Shown: one piece after another, positions 60,558 to 64,000 of the stretch
Layout of the letters: each line of letters opens with the position of its first letter
Position numbering within the stretch: position 1 is the stretch's first letter
Source of the DNA: Paenibacillus silviterrae
Lineage (GTDB): Bacteria > Bacillota > Bacilli > Paenibacillales > NBRC-103111
Length of the DNA stretch: 64,000 nt
NCBI RefSeq assembly: GCF_030167925.1
Contig: NZ_JASKUT010000001.1
Location: 1,240,001 to 1,304,000 of the forward strand
Direction: 5' to 3'
Notes under the pieces: model-generated
The model's input: the letters and a program-made list of their open reading frames with translations, nothing else
What the model was told of the DNA's origin: nothing
Database searches by the model: none
Translations under genes and position numbers: made by a program

Positions 60558-60953
60558 TTAGGAGCTCTCTCCCCGACGGGCAGGCGCATAAGCAATAGCG
60601 TCTATTTCCACCAAATAGGAACCGATCGAGCATCCGATAGAGGTACGAGCTGGATAAGGCCGCTTCATTACCTCCGCGTATGCTTTGTTGTAGCCGGGGA
60701 AGTCTTCCTGTCTTGATAAATAGGCGTTGATTTTCACAATGTGCTCAAGCGTTAGCCCGGCGGCTCCAAGAATCGATTCAATATTGCGCAGGCATTGCAC
60801 GGTCTGTTCTTCAATCGTTTCGCCTACGACGACCCGGGTGGCTGGATCTACGCCAACTTGCCCCGAAACGTAAATGAAATCGCCTGTGCGCACAGCTTGG
60901 GAAAAAGGAAGCGGAAATTCGGGTGATTGGTCCGAATGGATAATGTCCGACAT
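60558..60953 (-). CDS. RidA family enamine/imine deaminase
   Basis: 131 aa, the usual RidA size. RidA proteins hydrolyse reactive enamine/imine intermediates made by PLP-dependent dehydratases, releasing ammonia and a 2-keto acid. Seen are VRTGDFIYVSGQVGVDP near residue 25, EHIVKINAYL in the middle and YPARTSIGC with the conserved Arg that holds the carboxylate. AAAGGAG precedes ATG 60953. Its place next to a D-threonine-aldolase/dehydratase-like gene is a natural functional pairing. Confidence 0.92.
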   Translation of the reverse strand: MSDIIHSDQSPEFPLPFSQAVRTGDFIYVSGQVGVDPATRVVVGETIEEQTVQCLRNIESILGAAGLTLEHIVKINAYLSRQEDFPGYNKAYAEVMKRPYPARTSIGCSIGSYLVEIDAIAYAPARRGESS

Positions 60954-60986
60954 GTGAATTCTCCTTTTATTTGTAAAAGTGTTTTT

Positions 60987-62096
60987 TTAATGAATTTTGC
61001 CTCTGGCATCGACCGTAATCAGCCGCTCCACTTGGCCTTTACGGACGCCGATAAGCTGGTCATGAAGATTCGCGACCGTACAGCAGTGATTGGGGATAAT
61101 CGATACGACATCCCCGATCCGTAGTGAGACACCCTCCGGAACAGATAGAATGCCGTGCTCTTCACTAAGACGCTCCACGTAGATTTCGGGAGTCTCCGGG
61201 ATCAAGCCGAAGCCCCTGCGGTGGATGCTGGTGTCGTTGGTGAGCGTCTTCGAGCCCGCGTCAATGATTGCTGTTCCCTGTCTGGGCGTACTGACTACGG
61301 TCGCATAAATGCGCATAGCACATTCGTCTTCTCCAATGAGCCCTGTATAAAGCTGCGAGCCATCGCCGAATATGTACGCTCCCGGACGCATTTCCGTAAT
61401 GCCGGAGCCGGCAAGCTCACCGACAAATTTCGAGGTGGGTGTCGAGCCTACGCTGAGCTCCGCTACCTCGATTCCTTTCTTCCGCAGCACACGCTGTGAT
61501 TCGAGAAGTGCTTCGGCTTCACTGCGCGCCACGTCCAAGATGTCTGTGGTGCTGCTCTTGGCGTAAGCATGCCCTGCATGCGTCATCAACGTGGCCAATC
61601 GAATGCCTTGCAGCTTCGCAATTTGCAATGCAAGCTCCGCCGTTTCCTCCCCGGCTTCCTTACCGCAGCGGTTCAAACCGCTGTTCACGTCCAAATAAAG
61701 CGGGATGCGCTGCTTCAAATACTCTCCCAGTTGGGAAAGCTCTTTTGCCGCTTCATAACTGTCAACACTAACAGAAATCTGACATAGCTGCAGTAGTCTC
61801 CCAAGTCTCATCAGCTTGCTCCTGCCCACAATGGGAAAAGCAATCAGGATGTCTTGAATTCCTGCTTCGGCCATGACCTCGGCTTCCCCGAGCTTAGCGA
61901 CGGTAATGCCCGATGCCCCATAGGCAAGCTGTTCTTTAGCAAGCTGTACGCTCTTGTGCGTTTTGGTATGAGGCCTTAGCCGAACACCGGCTTTTGCGGC
62001 TAACTCGGCAGTTCGGCGAAGGTTGGCATCCAACACATCGAGATCGATTACGATGGCTGGCGTTTCAATATGCTCCGGAACCCCATTCGGTTTCAT
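60987..62096 (-). CDS. D-threonine aldolase / D-serine dehydratase-like PLP enzyme
   Basis: 369 aa fold-type III PLP enzyme of the alanine racemase N-terminal superfamily, DSD1/D-TA group. TPAIVIDLDVLDANLRR opens the barrel; the PLP Lys is Lys45 in RPHTKTHK; the metal site HxC is His337 and Cys339 (PNHCC) in the C-terminal domain, as in D-serine dehydratase/D-threonine aldolases. It either cleaves a beta-hydroxy-D-amino acid to glycine plus aldehyde, or dehydrates it to an enamine; the adjacent RidA favours dehydration (inference). Confidence 0.88.
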   Translation of the reverse strand: MKPNGVPEHIETPAIVIDLDVLDANLRRTAELAAKAGVRLRPHTKTHKSVQLAKEQLAYGASGITVAKLGEAEVMAEAGIQDILIAFPIVGRSKLMRLGRLLQLCQISVSVDSYEAAKELSQLGEYLKQRIPLYLDVNSGLNRCGKEAGEETAELALQIAKLQGIRLATLMTHAGHAYAKSSTTDILDVARSEAEALLESQRVLRKKGIEVAELSVGSTPTSKFVGELAGSGITEMRPGAYIFGDGSQLYTGLIGEDECAMRIYATVVSTPRQGTAIIDAGSKTLTNDTSIHRRGFGLIPETPEIYVERLSEEHGILSVPEGVSLRIGDVVSIIPNHCCTVANLHDQLIGVRKGQVERLITVDARGKIH

Positions 62097-62117
62097 CTGC
62101 TCACACTCTCCCTGTAT

Positions 62118-63125
62118 TCAAAAGCTTATCGCCTCAACAGATCCGTTATTCCGATGGGAAAGCTGTAAGGCCTGTGCCACATAAAGCGGATACAGTCCGT
62201 CGTTAAGGGAGCAAACCGGTGCCGCTTTCTCCTTGATTACCTGTACCAGATGCTGCACGGCTTCCATGATATTGCTGGAGCGGCTGTTCAGGCATGCCTC
62301 CGTCCGCTCTAGCACCAATTGCCGGATCCCGCCAAGCAGCGGATGTGCCTCCGTACCGAAGAACCGGATTTCATCGCCGCTTTGAAGCATTTCGATTTTT
62401 CCCTTTTCAAAATACAGATCCATTTCAAACATAAGAAAATCCTTGTCGTCGAACGCCTCGGCATAACCGGTGATGCTCCCGTCTCGTGCCGTGAAGGTAA
62501 AGGAATACGTCCAATCCTCCCGGACATCCAGATTAGTATGTTCTTGCCGCAAGACCTGGACATGATCGATCGGGCCGGCAACGAACCGCACCAGGTCAAA
62601 TAAGTGTGAGCCGTAATTGTAGATGCCTCTGGTATATCGCAGATGGATTTTTTTTAACTTTCCGTAACGCTCCGTCTCCACCGCTTCCCGCATCTGGGCT
62701 GCGCCGGGGCTCCACCTCCGGGAAAAATTGACGATCACTTCCCTATTATGATGATCTGCTAATGCCTTGATCTGAAGTGCTTCCTCGAGGCTGGCGGCTA
62801 CCGGCTTCTCAAGGAAGATGACCTTGGCAGCGGAATGCTCGAATACCGTGCGGAGAAGCTCAAGCCGTACATTCGTGGGTGTGCAGATACTGATGATATC
62901 CAGGTGGTTTTCCTTCAGCATAGCGACTACATCGGTATAAAATCTCGTTTCCGGAGCGATGAGCGCAAGCTGATCCCCCTGTGCTTCACGAACACCGGCA
63001 GCCGCTACAAAGTCAATGTTGCTGTTCAAATGATAGGCGAGCGAATGGCTCTGCGGGGACGCCTTATTAAAAAGGTCATAACGTAATCCAATATTCCCTA
63101 AACCGATAACCGCCGCACGGTACAT
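62118..63125 (-). CDS. Gfo/Idh/MocA family oxidoreductase
   Basis: 335 aa from ATG 63125 with AAAGGGG nine bases ahead (the frame is open to 63179). The dinucleotide motif AAVIGLGNIGLRYDL is canonical; ICTPTNVRLELLRTVFEHS leads to IFLEKPVAASLEEALQ, and NYGSHLFDLVRF carries the conserved His and Asp of the C-terminal domain. It follows another Gfo/Idh gene in the same operon with a 35-base gap. Probably a dehydrogenase of a polyol, sugar or imino compound; I cannot name the substrate. Confidence 0.87.
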   Translation of the reverse strand: MYRAAVIGLGNIGLRYDLFNKASPQSHSLAYHLNSNIDFVAAAGVREAQGDQLALIAPETRFYTDVVAMLKENHLDIISICTPTNVRLELLRTVFEHSAAKVIFLEKPVAASLEEALQIKALADHHNREVIVNFSRRWSPGAAQMREAVETERYGKLKKIHLRYTRGIYNYGSHLFDLVRFVAGPIDHVQVLRQEHTNLDVREDWTYSFTFTARDGSITGYAEAFDDKDFLMFEMDLYFEKGKIEMLQSGDEIRFFGTEAHPLLGGIRQLVLERTEACLNSRSSNIMEAVQHLVQVIKEKAAPVCSLNDGLYPLYVAQALQLSHRNNGSVEAISF

Positions 63126-63160
63126 GCTGCAGGGCCCCTTTCTCAGGAGGTGATCTCTCG

Positions 63161-64000
63161 TTAATCGATATGAATCCACCGGGTTTCTCTTAAGGACGAC
63201 AACGCCGCTTCGGCTGTAGCTACGGAGGAACGGGCGGCCGACCCATCAAACAGAGGCTGCAGATGCTCCTTCATCGGAATCCCCCTGACGGCATCCCGAA
63301 ACGCCTCCAGCTCCTTCGTCATTGCATTAGTGAGGAAAGAAGCGGGACGTGATGCGGCATGCCCGTAAGCTACGCCTCCGTCAGCAGCTATGTAAAACTG
63401 CGCCCTTTCCTGATCCTCCTCCTCCGTTCCGTGAAGCGAATGCGTCGTCACATGGCCATCCCTTTTCAAAAATATCTTGGATTTCTTAAAATCAATGAGA
63501 ATTGCACCTTCTGTCCCGTTGATTTTGACGTAATGCTCCCCCCAACGGAAACCGGATCCATACTGCATGCTGCCTACCGCTCCTCCGTCAAATAACAGCG
63601 ATAACAGAAGAATATCCTCTTCGTTGCCGTAGCCCTCCCCATGATGGGCGAGATTACCACCCACGGTACAAACCGCTTTAGCCGGCCCCATCAAGGTTTG
63701 CAGCAAATCGAGCTCATGAATGTGGTGAAACAGGTGCCCACCGGAGGTTTCGTTGTTTTTCTTCCAGCTCACCGCGTCCTGCTTCGGCTCCCAGCCGGTT
63801 CGCTCCGAATGGACCATGATCGGTTTACCGATAACACCATCGCGAATCCAACGGCGTACCTGAAGTAGCCCGCTGACGAAATAGTAAATATGCCCGGCCA
63901 TCATTAGCGTATTGGTCTTGCGGCATGCTTGCAGCATTTCCTCGCAATCCTGTAAAGAGAGAGCGACGGGCTTTTCGCAAAAGACATGCTTGCCATTGTG
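63161..64000 (-). CDS. Gfo/Idh/MocA family oxidoreductase (5' end beyond the window)
   Basis: 280 residues are visible; the frame is open to the right edge, so the N-terminal Rossmann part lies outside. The first visible residues HNGKHVFCEKPVALS contain the family's catalytic Lys motif, and GGHLFHHIHELDLLQTLMG gives the conserved C-terminal-domain helix. MAGHIYYFVSGLLQVRRW follows the Lys motif. It is the most upstream gene of the minus-strand operon that I can see; the operon promoter must be to the right. The substrate is unknown. Confidence 0.88.
   Translation of the reverse strand, partial: HNGKHVFCEKPVALSLQDCEEMLQACRKTNTLMMAGHIYYFVSGLLQVRRWIRDGVIGKPIMVHSERTGWEPKQDAVSWKKNNETSGGHLFHHIHELDLLQTLMGPAKAVCTVGGNLAHHGEGYGNEEDILLLSLLFDGGAVGSMQYGSGFRWGEHYVKINGTEGAILIDFKKSKIFLKRDGHVTTHSLHGTEEEDQERAQFYIAADGGVAYGHAASRPASFLTNAMTKELEAFRDAVRGIPMKEHLQPLFDGSAARSSVATAEAALSSLRETRWIHID

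Noticed and set aside
1..64000. tRNA, rRNA, CRISPR, prophage or transposon
   Set aside because: No cloverleaf-like clusters, no rRNA-like stretches, no regularly spaced repeats and no transposase- or integrase-like proteins were found by reading the window.

Overview
The window looks like chromosome of an endospore-forming, low-to-mid GC Gram-positive bacterium, most likely Paenibacillaceae (Paenibacillus or a close relative). Reasons: the gene order rnj-tepA-ylzJ-spoIIIE, ymfF-ymfH-ymfI-ymfJ-ymfK-rodZ, pgsA-cinA-recA, rny-ymdB-spoVS and miaB-ricA is the one known from Bacillus; sporulation genes (spoVS, sleB) sit behind sigma-H- and sigma-G-like promoters; and YesM/YesN two-component systems beside ATPase-less sugar ABC transporters are typical of Paenibacillus. 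No rRNA, tRNA, CRISPR array, prophage or insertion sequence was seen.

Region 1 (1-28.8 kb, all on +) is conserved housekeeping: RNase J, TepA, the SpoIIIE/FtsK translocase, a cortex-lytic enzyme, an M16 peptidase pair, the EF-P-modifying reductase YmfI, RodZ, YajQ, RimO, PgsA, CinA, RecA (with LexA box), RecX, RNase Y, YmdB, SpoVS, a membrane-type dipeptidase, a two-subunit 2-oxoacid:ferredoxin oxidoreductase, a PduL-type phosphotransacylase, MiaB and RicA. Clear terminators cut it into short transcription units.

Region 2 (28.8-40.3 kb) is mixed: several very small genes (56, 54, 71, 76, 36 and 71 aa), a TrpXYZ-like ABC importer with palindromic operator-like motifs upstream, RarD, HrpB, a FhuF-like siderophore-iron reductase whose promoter is overlapped by a good Fur box, a Wzx/MATE-type flippase and a second SleB-domain hydrolase.

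Region 3 (40.5-51.3 kb, +) is a carbohydrate-uptake locus: two MalF/MalG-type permeases, a YesM kinase, a YesN regulator, a solute-binding lipoprotein, two Gfo/Idh/MocA oxidoreductases, NagA and NagB. It reads as import and breakdown of an N-acetylhexosamine-containing compound, but it holds no glycosidase and no sugar kinase. The oxidoreductases may open the glycoside oxidatively (inference).

Region 4 (51.4-64 kb, all on -, running off the right edge) is a tightly packed accessory catabolic operon of at least thirteen genes: three Gfo/Idh/MocA proteins, a D-threonine-aldolase/D-serine-dehydratase-like PLP enzyme, RidA, an M81 (MlrC) peptidase, a GSAM-like class III aminotransferase, three SDRs, an aldo/keto reductase, an HpcH/HpaI aldolase and, last, a histidinol-dehydrogenase-like gene broken by at least two frameshifts and an internal deletion. 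I do not recognise the pathway; it is the best candidate for something undescribed. Regions 3 and 4 converge on a strong terminator at about 51.3 kb.
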